Counted from the first letter of the stretch, positions 1 to 8,870 are shown. The stretch: DNA of 64,000 bases from Leisingera coralii (GCF_049056525.1 NZ_JBHUPT010000014.1:124001-188000); one strand, 5' to 3'. Notes: generated from the sequence alone by a model not told the origin. Translations and numbers: made by a program.

Positions 1-86
1 GACCCTATCCTCCGGTGCCGGTTTCCGGGCCGCGCCAATGTGGCATGTTTCCGGGTGAATGGATGTTGGCATTAGGAGAGCAGAAA

Positions 87-584
87 ATGAGAGGGATGAT
101 GTCACGGGCTGCGGCGCTGGCCGCCATGGTGGTCATGGCCTGCGCAGCTGCAGTGCTGGCGGGCGACGAACCGCAGGTGCTGCTGTCGGTGCGCGTGGAC
201 GGCCAGGCAGAGCCTGCGGCGCAGTACACGATCGAGGATCTGCGCGCGCTTGAGCCGGTCACCATCGAGACGGAAACCATCTGGACCACCGGCCCGCAAC
301 AGTTCACCGGCGTGCCGCTGGCGGTTCTGGTGCAGCAGATGGGCGTCAGCGGCGGCCACCTGGTGGCGCATGCTGTAAATGATTACTCGGTGGAAATCCC
401 GGTGTCGGACGCGGTTGAGGGCGGGCCGATTGTCGCCTTTGAACGCAATGGCGCGGAAATGCCGCTGCGCAACAAGGGGCCGCTGTGGGTGGTCTACCCC
501 TACGACAGCAACCCGGCCTACCGGACGGAGGAGATTTATTCGCGCAGCATCTGGCAGCTGGACCGGATCGTGATCCGTCAATGA
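87..584 (+). CDS. Secreted molybdopterin-dependent oxidoreductase-fold protein, non-catalytic type
   Basis: Small exported protein of 165 residues that resembles the single molybdopterin-binding fold of the sulfite oxidase family. The ATG at 87 is chosen because AGGAG lies 8 bp upstream and it opens a clear signal peptide (Arg near the N-terminus, then an Ala/Met/Val-rich core ending near ALAG at residue 25). The mature part contains no cysteine at all, so the usual molybdenum-ligating Cys is absent and catalysis is unlikely. It lies 25 bp upstream of a membrane histidine kinase on the same strand, which suggests a periplasmic sensing partner for that kinase; this is inference from context. 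Fold assignment is by sequence resemblance only. Confidence 0.7.
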   Translation: MRGMMSRAAALAAMVVMACAAAVLAGDEPQVLLSVRVDGQAEPAAQYTIEDLRALEPVTIETETIWTTGPQQFTGVPLAVLVQQMGVSGGHLVAHAVNDYSVEIPVSDAVEGGPIVAFERNGAEMPLRNKGPLWVVYPYDSNPAYRTEEIYSRSIWQLDRIVIRQ

Positions 585-609
585 CAGCCGGGCAGGGGGA
601 TGGCTGCTG

Positions 610-3093
610 ATGCTGCACGGGTTTCCATCGGTGCCGCGCTGGGTTCTGGCGCTGGTACTGGCCATCGCCGCGGCGCTGGCGGCGCAATCGGTGCGGCTGG
701 GCCACCAGGTTCTGCACGAGCTGGACGGGCTGTCGACCGCGGCGACCGACAACATGCAGTGGAACCTGTCCCAGGCCGAGGTTGAGCATCTGAAGCTGCA
801 GGCCGCGGTACTGGCCGCCAATACAGCCGCCGACCTGCCCCGGCTGCGGCGCCAGTTCGATATCTACTACAGCCGGATCACCACCTTCCGCGAAAGCCCG
901 CTGTTCGAAGACCTGCGCCGCAGCCGGGCCGGGGCGGGGCTGCTGCAGGCGATGCAGGACCGGCTGGACCGGATGGCGGCGGTGGTGGACAGCGGCGATC
1001 AGGCGCTCTTGCACGGCGTGCCGGACCTTGCGGCGGAGCTGGACAGCAACAGCGCTGACGTACGCGAAGTGGCCTTGTTCGGCGTCGTCCTGCAGGTGCA
1101 CGATTCCAAGGAAAAGCGGCTGAAACTGTTCTCCATCTTGTCCCGGCTGGGCTGGGTGGTTCTGGCCCTGGTGCTGGCGCTGGCATTGGCGGCGCTGCTG
1201 CTAGGGCGGCTGTACCGCAAGGGCCGCCAGATGGCGATCGAACGCAGCCGGGCCGCGGCGCGGATGGAGGCAATGATCGCCTCCTCGCTGGATGCGATCC
1301 TGGTGGTCGGCGCTGACGGGCGGATCCAGGCATTCAACGGCGCAGCGGAGTCGGTTTTCGGCTACGGCAGAGAGGAAGCGGTCGGCCAGCCGATGGTCAA
1401 CCTGATCGTGCCGGAGCATCTGCAGGAGGCGCATAGGGCCGGCATGAAACGGTACTTGCAAACCGGCGAGGCGCGGGTTGTAGGCAAGGGCCGGCTGCAG
1501 CTGGAGGCGCGGCGCAAGTCCGGCGAACTGTTTCCGGTGGAGCTGTCTGTCTCGGTCAGCCAGTCGGGCACCGACATGGTGTTCGTCAGCTTCCTGCGCG
1601 ACATCTCCGAGCGGATCGAGGCGGAGGAGGAGCTGCGGCGCGCCCGCGACGACGCGCTGGCAGGCGAGCGGGCCAAGCACAACCTGCTGACGGTGATGAG
1701 CCACGAAATGCGCACGCCTCTGACCGGGGTGCTGGGGGCCATCGACTTGATTGAAGGCACCGGGCCGACACAGGAGCAGCGCCGCTATCTGCAGGCCATG
1801 CGGGTCTCGGGCGAGCTGCTGCTGCATCACGTCAATGACGTGCTGGAGCTGTCGCGGCTGGAATCCGGGGCCGATTCGGAAAAGCTGCGGATCTTCGATC
1901 TGGAAGACCTGGTCAGCGGCCTGGTGGAAAGCCAGCAGGCCAGTGCCAGGGGGCGGGGAATCGACTTGTCGCTGCACTGCAGCCTGGGCGGCAAACCCGT
2001 GGTCGCCGGCCGCCCCCGCGCCGTGCAGCAGGTGCTATTGAACCTGATCGGTAACGCCTTGAAATTCACCAGCGAAGGCGCGGTCAGCGTGGATGTGATG
2101 CGCCTGCCGGACGGGGAAACTGTGGAATTCAACGTGGCTGACACCGGCCAGGGTATCGCACCGGATGATGTTGACCGGATCTTCGAGGATTTCATTACCC
2201 TGGATGCCAGCTATGGCCGGGGCAGCGAGGGGACCGGGCTGGGGTTGTCGATTACCAAGCGGCTGGTGCAGGCGATGGGCGGCACCATCACCTGCGAGAG
2301 CGAGCCGGGCGAAGGCAGCCTGTTCACCATTTCCCTGGCCTTGCCTGCGGCGAAAGCGCCGCCGCGCCAGGCCGAACAGGACAGGCCCCGGCACAAGGGA
2401 GCCTGCCGGCTGCTGATCGCGGAAGACAATGACATCAACCGCGAGCTGCTGGCCACCATGCTGGGCCAGGAGGGGCATCAGGTCACCGCGGTGCCGGGCG
2501 GTGCCGAGGCGGTGCACGCGGCCGGTGAAGGCCGGTTCGACCTGATTCTGATGGACATCAGCATGCCCGAAGTGGACGGGATCGAGGCACTGCGCCGGAT
2601 CCGCGGCGGGCAGCTGGCCGAGGGCACCGACATCGTGGCGCTGACCGCTCATGCAGCGGCCGAAGATCATACCCGAATTCTGGAGGCCGGCTTCGCCGAG
2701 GTGCTGACCAAGCCGGTCAACAAGGCGGAGCTTGCCGATGTGATCGCGCGCCGGGCCGGCCGCGGGGTCAAGGCGCTGCCCAGAAATGAGTCAGACATTC
2801 GCCAGTTCTTCGAGGCCTTGGGGCAGGACCGGGCCCGCAGCTTCCTGCTGTCCTTCTGCGACGAGGTGAATCAGTTTCAGGACACGCTGCAGGGCTCTGC
2901 GGCGCTGGAGGACCTCCAGCGCAAGGAGGCGCACCGGCTGGCAGGCTCAGCGGCAGTGCTGGGGCTGTCGGATCTGCGCTCGGCAATGCTGGCCATCGAA
3001 AAGGCAGAACTGGGAGAAGACCCGCCGCTGGCGCCGTTCCAGCAGGCCTGGGCCAGTGCTGCAATGATCCTGGCGCCGCATCTGCGTTCCTGA
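610..3093 (+). CDS. Hybrid sensor histidine kinase with PAS, REC and Hpt domains
   Basis: Membrane phosphorelay protein of 827 residues. An N-terminal membrane segment (about 11-30) and a second one (about 178-200) enclose a periplasmic alpha-helical sensor. These are followed by PAS (about 219-335), HisKA with the phosphorylated His365 in an HEMRTPL box, an HATPase domain (about 465-577), a receiver domain (about 598-715) with phospho-acceptor Asp649, and a C-terminal Hpt domain with His775. The architecture is that of an unorthodox kinase carrying the full His-Asp-His relay in one chain. The ATG at 610 has a purine-rich site (AGGGGGA) about 9 bp upstream. The cognate response regulator is not in the window. 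The preceding secreted protein may be its sensory partner. Confidence 0.9.
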   Translation: MLHGFPSVPRWVLALVLAIAAALAAQSVRLGHQVLHELDGLSTAATDNMQWNLSQAEVEHLKLQAAVLAANTAADLPRLRRQFDIYYSRITTFRESPLFEDLRRSRAGAGLLQAMQDRLDRMAAVVDSGDQALLHGVPDLAAELDSNSADVREVALFGVVLQVHDSKEKRLKLFSILSRLGWVVLALVLALALAALLLGRLYRKGRQMAIERSRAAARMEAMIASSLDAILVVGADGRIQAFNGAAESVFGYGREEAVGQPMVNLIVPEHLQEAHRAGMKRYLQTGEARVVGKGRLQLEARRKSGELFPVELSVSVSQSGTDMVFVSFLRDISERIEAEEELRRARDDALAGERAKHNLLTVMSHEMRTPLTGVLGAIDLIEGTGPTQEQRRYLQAMRVSGELLLHHVNDVLELSRLESGADSEKLRIFDLEDLVSGLVESQQASARGRGIDLSLHCSLGGKPVVAGRPRAVQQVLLNLIGNALKFTSEGAVSVDVMRLPDGETVEFNVADTGQGIAPDDVDRIFEDFITLDASYGRGSEGTGLGLSITKRLVQAMGGTITCESEPGEGSLFTISLALPAAKAPPRQAEQDRPRHKGACRLLIAEDNDINRELLATMLGQEGHQVTAVPGGAEAVHAAGEGRFDLILMDISMPEVDGIEALRRIRGGQLAEGTDIVALTAHAAAEDHTRILEAGFAEVLTKPVNKAELADVIARRAGRGVKALPRNESDIRQFFEALGQDRARSFLLSFCDEVNQFQDTLQGSAALEDLQRKEAHRLAGSAAVLGLSDLRSAMLAIEKAELGEDPPLAPFQQAWASAAMILAPHLRS

Positions 3094-3185
3094 CGGGGGC
3101 CGCTACCCCCGTGTTACGGCGACGGGAAATCTGCCGGGCACCGGAGCAGCGCAGCAGCTCTGACGCACCATCGCGGAAAGCCAAA

Positions 3186-3215
3186 AGGGGTCAAAGCATC
3201 TCTGCTTTGACCCCT
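3186..3215 (-). terminator. Rho-independent terminator of the first tRNA-Asn
   Basis: A perfect 12-bp stem (3186-3197 with 3204-3215) and 6-nt loop. Read on the minus strand, the stem runs into TTTTGG just beyond the encoded CCA end of the tRNA-Asn. It may also stop readthrough from the kinase gene on the plus strand, but no T-run follows on that side. Confidence 0.7.
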
Positions 3216-3222
3216 GGAAATC

Positions 3223-3297
3223 TGGCTCCGGCGGTAGGGATCGAACCTACGACCAATTGATTAACAGTCAACTGCTCTACCGCTGAGCTACGCCGGA
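3223..3297 (-). tRNA. tRNA-Asn (GTT), copy 1
   Basis: A 75-nt cloverleaf on the minus strand starting TCCGGCGTAGCTCAGC, with anticodon loop CTGTTAA (anticodon GTT), T-loop TTCGATC and an encoded CCA. The acceptor stem TCCGGCG pairs with CGCCGGA. It is identical over its full length to the second copy 279 bp away. Confidence 0.96.
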
Positions 3298-3576
3298 ATG
3301 TGAGGCGTCGTATAAGAGTTCCAATCTGTGGCGTCCAGAGGAAAATTGGCCTTATGGGTGATTTTTTTACGCCCGGTTTCCGGCGGGCTGCGCCTGGCGG
3401 CTGGAGGCGGAAATCCGGCAGCGGCGGTACCGCAGGCAGGGGTAATGGAGATGCCGGAATTGGCGGTCAAACGGTGCGGACACACCGTCGGGATAGGATG
3501 GGCGACACAGGGAGCGCAAGCGGCGCCTGCTGGACGCGTCATACCCTAAGCGGCTGTTTTCAGGTGCTTTTGAGAA

Positions 3577-3651
3577 TGGCTCCGGCGGTAGGGATCGAAC
3601 CTACGACCAATTGATTAACAGTCAACTGCTCTACCGCTGAGCTACGCCGGA
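3577..3651 (-). tRNA. tRNA-Asn (GTT), copy 2
   Basis: A 75-nt minus-strand gene identical to copy 1, including the encoded CCA. The two copies are tandem in the same orientation. The 279 bp between them (3298-3576) contains no supportable gene; an open frame reading through both tRNAs there is the familiar spurious tRNA-antisense translation. Confidence 0.96.
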
Positions 3652-3670
3652 ACGGTCTGTGCCGTATAGC

Positions 3671-3711
3671 GCCCCCCGGATTGGGCGTCCAGAGGGCGGG
3701 GGGCATTTTTT
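3671..3711 (+). terminator. GC-rich hairpin followed by a T-run
   Basis: Stem GCCCCCC (3671-3677) with GGGGGGC (3698-3704), then ATTTTTTG on the plus strand. No plus-strand gene is seen just upstream, so on the minus strand it may serve as the end structure of the metallo-hydrolase gene whose stop is at 3721. It lies about 20 bp upstream of the tRNA-Asn copy 2 start, so the promoter of that tRNA must overlap it. Confidence 0.4.
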
Positions 3712-3720
3712 GAAAAAAAA

Positions 3721-4638
3721 TCAGCCGCCATGCCGCTCGAATACTGCGGCCGCGGACAGGGCCCCCTGCGGTGCCGCCAGGCCGCGGCCGCTGAGGTCCA
3801 CGAGATGGGCAAAGACGTTGCGCTCAGCCGCCTTCAGCAGCGCGGGCGGGGTTTCGGTATAGATCTGCTCCGCCAGGGCACGGGCGGTGGCAGGGGCCTC
3901 GGCCAGCGCTTGCAGAATCGCGGCCTCGCGCGATTCCCGGTGTGCGATCAGCCAGTCGAGCCGTCCGGCAGGGTCCGTAACCGGCGCGCCGTGTCCGGGG
4001 TGAAACACCCGCCATTGGCGCTGGCGCAGGCGGCGGCAGGAGGCCATGAAATCGGTGAGGTCGCCATCCGGCGGCGACACCAGCGAACTGGCCCAGCCCA
4101 TCACGTGATCCGCGGTGAAGCACGCATCGCCCCAGGCCAGCGCGACATGATTGCCGAGGTGGCCCGGGGTGTGAATCACCTCCAGCTCCCAGCCGTCGCC
4201 GCTGATCATCTCACCATCGCCAACGGTGATATCCGGGGCAAACGCCGTATCAATGCCTTCACCACCGCCGGCCAGCCCGCTGGCTGCCAGCCGGGACATC
4301 ACTTCGCTGCGGCCCGCGTCAGCGCCGCCGAAGGCGAGGACGGGCGCGCCGGTGGCCTGGCTCAGGCCGCGTGCCAGCGGAGAGTGATCCAAGTGGCAGT
4401 GGGTCACGATGATGTGGGTGATCCGCTGCCCGGGCTGGACGGCGGCGAGAATCGCCTCCTGATGCGGCGCGGAGTCCGGCCCCGGGTCGATAACCGCCAG
4501 GCCGGCAGTGCCGATCAGATAGGTGTTGGTGCCGCGGTAGGTCATCGGCGAGGGGTTCGGCGCCAGAATGCGGCGCAGGCCGGGCTCCAGCTCAACAGCC
4601 AGGCCGGGCTGCGGGTTGAAATCATCTGGTGCCTGCAT
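3721..4638 (-). CDS. MBL-fold metallo-hydrolase (LACTB2-like)
   Basis: A 305-residue cytosolic metallo-beta-lactamase-fold hydrolase. The dinuclear-metal motif HxHxDH is present as THCHLDH at residues 79-85. A downstream HTPGHLGNH segment provides the next metal His, and D-H residues follow in FTADHVMGW. The GTNTYLIG start of the fold (residues 36-43) and a C-terminal winged-helix-like part (AEAPATARALAEQIY) match the LACTB2-like group. The substrate cannot be told from sequence; thioester or nucleic-acid hydrolysis are both known in the group. It is divergent from the following EnvZ-like kinase. Confidence 0.88.
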   Translation of the reverse strand: MQAPDDFNPQPGLAVELEPGLRRILAPNPSPMTYRGTNTYLIGTAGLAVIDPGPDSAPHQEAILAAVQPGQRITHIIVTHCHLDHSPLARGLSQATGAPVLAFGGADAGRSEVMSRLAASGLAGGGEGIDTAFAPDITVGDGEMISGDGWELEVIHTPGHLGNHVALAWGDACFTADHVMGWASSLVSPPDGDLTDFMASCRRLRQRQWRVFHPGHGAPVTDPAGRLDWLIAHRESREAAILQALAEAPATARALAEQIYTETPPALLKAAERNVFAHLVDLSGRGLAAPQGALSAAAVFERHGG

Positions 4639-4722
4639 GGTCTTGCCCCGCTGCTGTTTTCCTGCATTGATGCGCCGCCGGACCGTCTTTCCTCTTTTCC
4701 TGGCGCCCTATAGGCTTAGCCC

Positions 4723-6042
4723 ATGTCCTTCAATTGGCTCAAACGATATATGCCGCGCAGCCTTTACGCCCGGGCGGCCCTGATCCTGGTGGTGCCGATC
4801 GTGGCGCTGCAGATCGTTGTTTCGGTGGTGTTCATCAAGCGGGATCTGGAAGACGTGACGGTGCAGATGACCGCCACTATCCAGCGCGAGTTCGAGCTGC
4901 TGCGGCAAGTCGCGGATGAAGCGCCGGACCAGGAGACGGCGCTGACGCAGATGACGCCGTTGCTGCAGCCGCTGAACATGCAGGCGCGCTATCTGGCGCC
5001 CGGCGCGCCGCTGCCGGAGGACCAGTTCAGCCTGATCGAATTCTCGGGCCGGGTGGTGCGCGACGAGCTGGCAAAGACCTTGCCGGGGTTCCTGGCCGCG
5101 CGATTCCCGGCAGACCGCAGGGCGCTGGTCTATTTCGGCACCGCGCACGGGCTGCTGGAGCTGAGCTTTGACCGCCGCCGCCTGACCGCTGCGGCACCGC
5201 ATCAGCTGATCGTCACCATGCTGCTGTTCGGTTTCCTGATGATGCTGATCTCCTTTCTTTACATGCGCAACCAGCTGCGTCCGATCAAGCGGCTGGCCAA
5301 TGCCGCCGAAGCCTTTGGCCGCGGCCGGGTGGTGCCCTATTCGCCCGGCGGAGCGACTGAGGTGCGCGCCGCGGGCAGTGCTTTTCTGGACATGCGGGCC
5401 CGGATCGAGCGGCAGATCGAACAGCGCACGCTGATGCTGTCCGGCGTAAGCCACGATCTTCGCACGCCGCTGACCCGGATGAAGCTGGAACTGGCGATGC
5501 TGGACGAGGAAGACGCCGCGCCGATGCTGCGCGACGTTGACGAAATGCAGGCGCTGCTGGATGCCTTCCTGGATTTCTCCCGCGGGGCAGCCGTGAGCGA
5601 ACCGGAACCGGTGGACCCGCACGAACTGGTGCGCAATATCATCCGTGACTGGCAGCGCCAGGAAAACCATGTGTCGCTGGGCGAGATGAGCGGAGCAGGG
5701 GAAGTGATGCTGCGGCGCCAGCCGGTGCGGCGGGCCGTGGAGAACCTGATTTCCAATGCCGTGCGCTATGGCACCAAGGCCCGGGTGTCGGTGGCGCTGA
5801 CGGAGCGGTCCCTGCGCATCCGCGTCGAGGACGACGGGCCCGGCATCCCGCCGGAGCAGCGCGGCGATGCGGTCCGGCCCTTTACCCGGCTGGATCCGGC
5901 GCGCAACCAGAACCGGGGCACTGGTGTCGGCCTCGGGCTGGCGATCGTTGCGGATACTGCGCGTGCCCATGGCGGGACGCTGCGGCTGGGGGAAAGCGGC
6001 GACCTGGGCGGGCTGAAGGCGGATATCGTCATCGCCCGCTGA
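4723..6042 (+). CDS. EnvZ-like sensor histidine kinase
   Basis: A 439-residue membrane histidine kinase. There are two membrane segments (about 14-36 and 160-181) around a short periplasmic domain, then HAMP, then HisKA with His244 in SHDLRTPLTRMKLEL. The ATPase domain has the N-box ENLISNAVRYG and the glycine boxes DDGPGIP and GTGVGLGLAI. Layout and H-box match EnvZ-type kinases. No response regulator lies beside it here, so it is an orphan in this window; in family members the partner is an OmpR-type regulator. The ATG at 4723 follows the divergent hydrolase promoter region. Confidence 0.9.
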   Translation: MSFNWLKRYMPRSLYARAALILVVPIVALQIVVSVVFIKRDLEDVTVQMTATIQREFELLRQVADEAPDQETALTQMTPLLQPLNMQARYLAPGAPLPEDQFSLIEFSGRVVRDELAKTLPGFLAARFPADRRALVYFGTAHGLLELSFDRRRLTAAAPHQLIVTMLLFGFLMMLISFLYMRNQLRPIKRLANAAEAFGRGRVVPYSPGGATEVRAAGSAFLDMRARIERQIEQRTLMLSGVSHDLRTPLTRMKLELAMLDEEDAAPMLRDVDEMQALLDAFLDFSRGAAVSEPEPVDPHELVRNIIRDWQRQENHVSLGEMSGAGEVMLRRQPVRRAVENLISNAVRYGTKARVSVALTERSLRIRVEDDGPGIPPEQRGDAVRPFTRLDPARNQNRGTGVGLGLAIVADTARAHGGTLRLGESGDLGGLKADIVIAR

Positions 6043-6197
6043 TCTGGCAGCCGCCTCGGCAATGGTCCGGCTGTCAGGGTGTTGCGCGAAACAGCGCTGC
6101 ACCGCACGCCGGCTTTCCCTGATTTTCTCATTTTGCCGGTATCACTCTGACCCCGGGGCAGGCTGCCCTTGAGCAAAACCTTGTTTGGAGTTCTCTC

Positions 6198-6461
6198 ATG
6201 CCTCAGATCGATCCGTTCACCAGCCATCGCCGCGGCCTGGAAAGCCCGGCCACGCATCACCTGGCCATCACGCCTCAGAACGGGGTGGATCTGCCGGTCC
6301 GGCCGCGGGTGCTGCGCGTGCTTGCATCGGGTGACCTCAGCCTGCGTGACGAGGCGGGAACAGTGATTACCTATTCTGTCACGGCCGGGGAGATCATCGG
6401 GTTCTCCGCTGTCGGCGTCGAGGCGGACGGCACCACCGCAACCGTTGCAGGGTGGTATTGA
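6198..6461 (+). CDS. Phage-type spike base protein (RCAP_Rcc01079 family)
   Basis: An 87-residue protein whose pattern (PF..H..GL.SPA.H.A.ITP...DL at the start, then GTTATVAGWY at the end) matches the small spike base protein family found in phages and gene transfer agents of Rhodobacterales. The ATG at 6198 has GGAG 7 bp upstream. It stands alone, with no other virion gene around it, 122 bp from a tRNA gene. A remnant or domesticated single gene is therefore likely. Family assignment is by recalled sequence pattern, not by a search. Confidence 0.7.
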   Translation: MPQIDPFTSHRRGLESPATHHLAITPQNGVDLPVRPRVLRVLASGDLSLRDEAGTVITYSVTAGEIIGFSAVGVEADGTTATVAGWY

Positions 6462-6583
6462 GGCTAAGGCTGTTCCAGTGGAGCAATGGCGCGGGTACCC
6501 CTTGCCGGAAGCCTTCAGCGCTTGACCGGACAGGACCGCTCTGCGGAGAAAACATTCCGCGCCCGGTCTTGTGGCAGCTGATC

Positions 6584-6659
6584 TGGTAGGCCCGGCAGGA
6601 TTCGAACCTGCAACCAAAGCGTTATGAGCGCTCTGCTCTAACCGTTGAGCTACAGGCCC
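6584..6659 (-). tRNA. tRNA with CAT anticodon (Ile2 or elongator Met)
   Basis: A 76-nt minus-strand cloverleaf with D-arm TAGCTCAACGGTTAGAGCA, anticodon loop CTCATAA (anticodon CAT), T-arm GCAGG/CCTGC around TTCGAAT, and an encoded CCA. The variable and D-arm pattern resembles the tRNA-Ile2 type, whose CAT is modified to lysidine by TilS, more than elongator tRNA-Met. The two cannot be separated with certainty by eye. The first acceptor pair is a G-U. Confidence 0.9.
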
Positions 6660-6818
6660 GCCATAGTCCCGTGGTTAGAAAATGGCGGGCAGGAGGTCAA
6701 GCGGCGATTGCACCGCACCGACGCGGGCGCGGCCTTCTGCGCCGGGATGCAATCGCTTGTTTCCTTCTGTTTCGCCTTGCGTTAAAGGCTGCCGCAACGT
6801 GTTGGAAGGAGCCAAGTG

Positions 6819-7865
6819 ATGACCAGCGGCAAGAACGGCCTGACCTATGCAGATGCAGGTGTGGACATTGATGCGGGCAACGCCCTGGTCGACCGGATCA
6901 AGCCGGCCGCCAAGCGCACCAACCGCCCCGGGGTGGCCAGCGGGCTGGGCGGATTTGGCGCTCTGTTCGATCTGAAAGCCGCCGGTTACAACGACCCGAT
7001 CCTGGTGGGGGCCACCGATGGCGTCGGCACCAAGCTGCGGATCGCCATCGACACCGGTGTGGTGGATGGAGTCGGCATCGACCTGGTGGCGATGTGTGTG
7101 AACGACCTGGTCTGCCAGGGTGCTGAGCCGCTGTTCTTCCTCGACTATTTTGCCACCGGCAAACTGGAAACCGACGTCGCTGCCCGCATCATCGAGGGCA
7201 TCGCCGAGGGCTGCGTGCGCTCGGGCTGTGCGCTGATCGGCGGTGAGACCGCGGAAATGCCGGGCATGTACCCCGAGGGCGATTTTGACCTCGCAGGCTT
7301 TGCCGTCGGCGCGATGGAGCGCGGCTCCGCGCTGCCCGAGGGCGTGGCGGAAGGCGACGTGCTGCTGGGGCTCGCCTCCGACGGCGTGCACTCCAACGGC
7401 TACTCGCTGGTGCGCAAGCTGGTCGAGGTCTCGGGCCTGGGCTGGGATGCGGATTGCCCGTTCGGCGAAGGCTCCCTGGGGGAGGCGCTGCTGACCCCGA
7501 CGCGCCTGTACGTCAAACAGTGCCTGGCGGCGGTCCGGGCCGGGGGCGTGCATGCGCTGGCCCACATCACCGGCGGCGGCCTGACCGAGAACCTGCCTCG
7601 CGTGCTGCCCGAGGATCTGGGCGCCGACATCGACCTGAACGCCTGGGAACTGCCGCCTGTGTTCAAGTGGATGGCAGCCACCGGCGGCATTGCCGAAGCG
7701 GAAATGCTGAAGACTTTCAACTGCGGCATCGGCATGATCCTGTCGGTCTCTGCCGATCGCGCTGATGCGCTGACCGAAGTGCTGGAAGCCGAGGGCGAGA
7801 CCGTTTCCCGCCTGGGCACTGTCACCGCAGGCGCCGGCATGCGCTACGCGGGCAAGCTGCTGTGA
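6819..7865 (+). CDS. purM: Phosphoribosylformylglycinamidine cyclo-ligase
   Basis: PurM (348 residues) makes 5-aminoimidazole ribotide from FGAM with ATP in de novo purine synthesis. Family motifs are visible: the TDGVGTKLRIA phosphate/ATP loop, the VNDLVCQGAEPLFFLDY block, GGETAEMPGMY, and HITGGGLTENLPR. The ATG at 6819 is preferred over the adjoining GTG at 6816 because GGAAGGA lies 8 bp upstream of it. The stop overlaps the purN start by 4 bp, so the two are translationally coupled. Length is standard. Confidence 0.97.
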   Translation: MTSGKNGLTYADAGVDIDAGNALVDRIKPAAKRTNRPGVASGLGGFGALFDLKAAGYNDPILVGATDGVGTKLRIAIDTGVVDGVGIDLVAMCVNDLVCQGAEPLFFLDYFATGKLETDVAARIIEGIAEGCVRSGCALIGGETAEMPGMYPEGDFDLAGFAVGAMERGSALPEGVAEGDVLLGLASDGVHSNGYSLVRKLVEVSGLGWDADCPFGEGSLGEALLTPTRLYVKQCLAAVRAGGVHALAHITGGGLTENLPRVLPEDLGADIDLNAWELPPVFKWMAATGGIAEAEMLKTFNCGIGMILSVSADRADALTEVLEAEGETVSRLGTVTAGAGMRYAGKLL

Positions 7866-8458
7866 GCCACAAGAAGGTCGCGATCCTGATTTCCGGCGGC
7901 GGCTCCAACATGGTGTCGCTGCTGGAGAGCATGACCGGGGACCATCCGGCGCGGCCCTGCCTGGTTCTTTCCAACAATGCCGATGCCGGCGGGCTGGCCA
8001 AGGCTGCCGCCGCGGGCGTGGCCACCGCCGTGGTGGATCACCGCCCCTTCAAGGGCGACCGGGAGGCGTTTGAGGCCGAGCTGGTCAAACCCATTTTCGA
8101 AGCGGGCGCCGATATCGTCTGTCTGGCTGGTTTCATGCGGGTTCTGACCGCGGGATTCGTCTCGCAGTTTGAGGGCCGGATGCTGAACATCCACCCGTCT
8201 CTGCTGCCGAAGTACAAGGGCCTGCACACCCATGCGCGGGCGCTGGAGGCCGGGGACGCCGAGCATGGCTGCACCGTGCATGAGGTGACGCCGCGCCTGG
8301 ACGACGGCCCGGTTCTGGGCCAGGCCCGGGTGCCGGTCCTGCCCGGCGACACGCCGGACGATTTGGCAGCGCGTGTGCTGGTGCAGGAGCATAAGCTGTA
8401 CCCGGCGGTGCTGCGCCGCTTTGCGGCTGGCGACAAAACCCCTGTGCAGCTGCCCTAG
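7862..8458 (+). CDS. purN: Phosphoribosylglycinamide formyltransferase
   Basis: PurN (198 residues) transfers a formyl group from 10-formyl-THF to GAR, an earlier step of the same pathway as PurM. The N-terminal ISGGGSNM phosphate loop is present. The catalytic Asn/His region MLNIHPSLLPKYKG is present, and so are the downstream GCTVHEVT and LDDGPVLGQ motifs with the conserved His and Asp. It starts with GTG inside the purM stop (GTGA overlap). Confidence 0.97.
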   Translation: MSHKKVAILISGGGSNMVSLLESMTGDHPARPCLVLSNNADAGGLAKAAAAGVATAVVDHRPFKGDREAFEAELVKPIFEAGADIVCLAGFMRVLTAGFVSQFEGRMLNIHPSLLPKYKGLHTHARALEAGDAEHGCTVHEVTPRLDDGPVLGQARVPVLPGDTPDDLAARVLVQEHKLYPAVLRRFAAGDKTPVQLP

Positions 8459-8643
8459 CGTGTCGGCTGCGCTGCCGCGCTGTTGCCGTGCCAGTCTTGC
8501 GGATTCTCCTGCGCGGGCGGGGCCATCAGCGCGGGAAGGCCGAGCAGCACCAGCAGCGCAACAGCAGCCAGCAGTGGAATCATCCCGCGATACGGCGTGA
8601 TCCCGGTGGTTTGTGCGGGGGAAAGGTCGAATACCGTCATCAT
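8455..8643 (-). CDS. Small single-pass membrane protein, unknown
   Basis: A 62-residue protein with a central hydrophobic stretch (about residues 21-42, LLAAVALLVLLGLPALM) and a polar, Pro/Gln-rich tail. The start has AGGAG 5-8 bp upstream depending on which of the two consecutive ATGs (8643 or 8640) is used. Its stop overlaps the convergent purN end by 4 bp. I do not recognise the family; the shape suggests an inner-membrane small protein. Confidence 0.6.
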   Translation of the reverse strand: MMTVFDLSPAQTTGITPYRGMIPLLAAVALLVLLGLPALMAPPAQENPQDWHGNSAAAQPTR

Positions 8644-8870
8644 CCATTCTCCTGTTAGCGATGCAAGACCAATCTAGGGAGTGCCTTTGCATCATGAAAA
8701 TGAATGTTTGATGCGGCTGTCATCACAATTCGTGAAATAATGCGGTACTGCTGCGCCAGTGGCGCCGCCGCCTGCAGCAGAATTCCACGGCGGCCGCGGC
8801 ACCTGTTTGCATTGCCCGGGACAAGCGCGTATCACGGCCCGGCCCACTTGAGATTGAAAAGCGGTAATTG

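Noticed and set aside
3300..3614. Open frame of 104 codons ending in AVGIEPTTN
   Set aside because: The C-terminus is the antisense of tRNA-Asn copy 2, a well-known spurious translation; no ribosome-binding site.
4708..6102. 464-codon minus-strand frame opposite the EnvZ-like kinase gene
   Set aside because: High-GC antisense shadow of a clearly conserved gene; composition is His/Arg/Gln-rich with no domain.
6584..6659. tRNA-targeted integration next to the spike base gene
   Set aside because: No integrase and no duplicated tRNA 3' end lie nearby; the real island uses the radical SAM gene.
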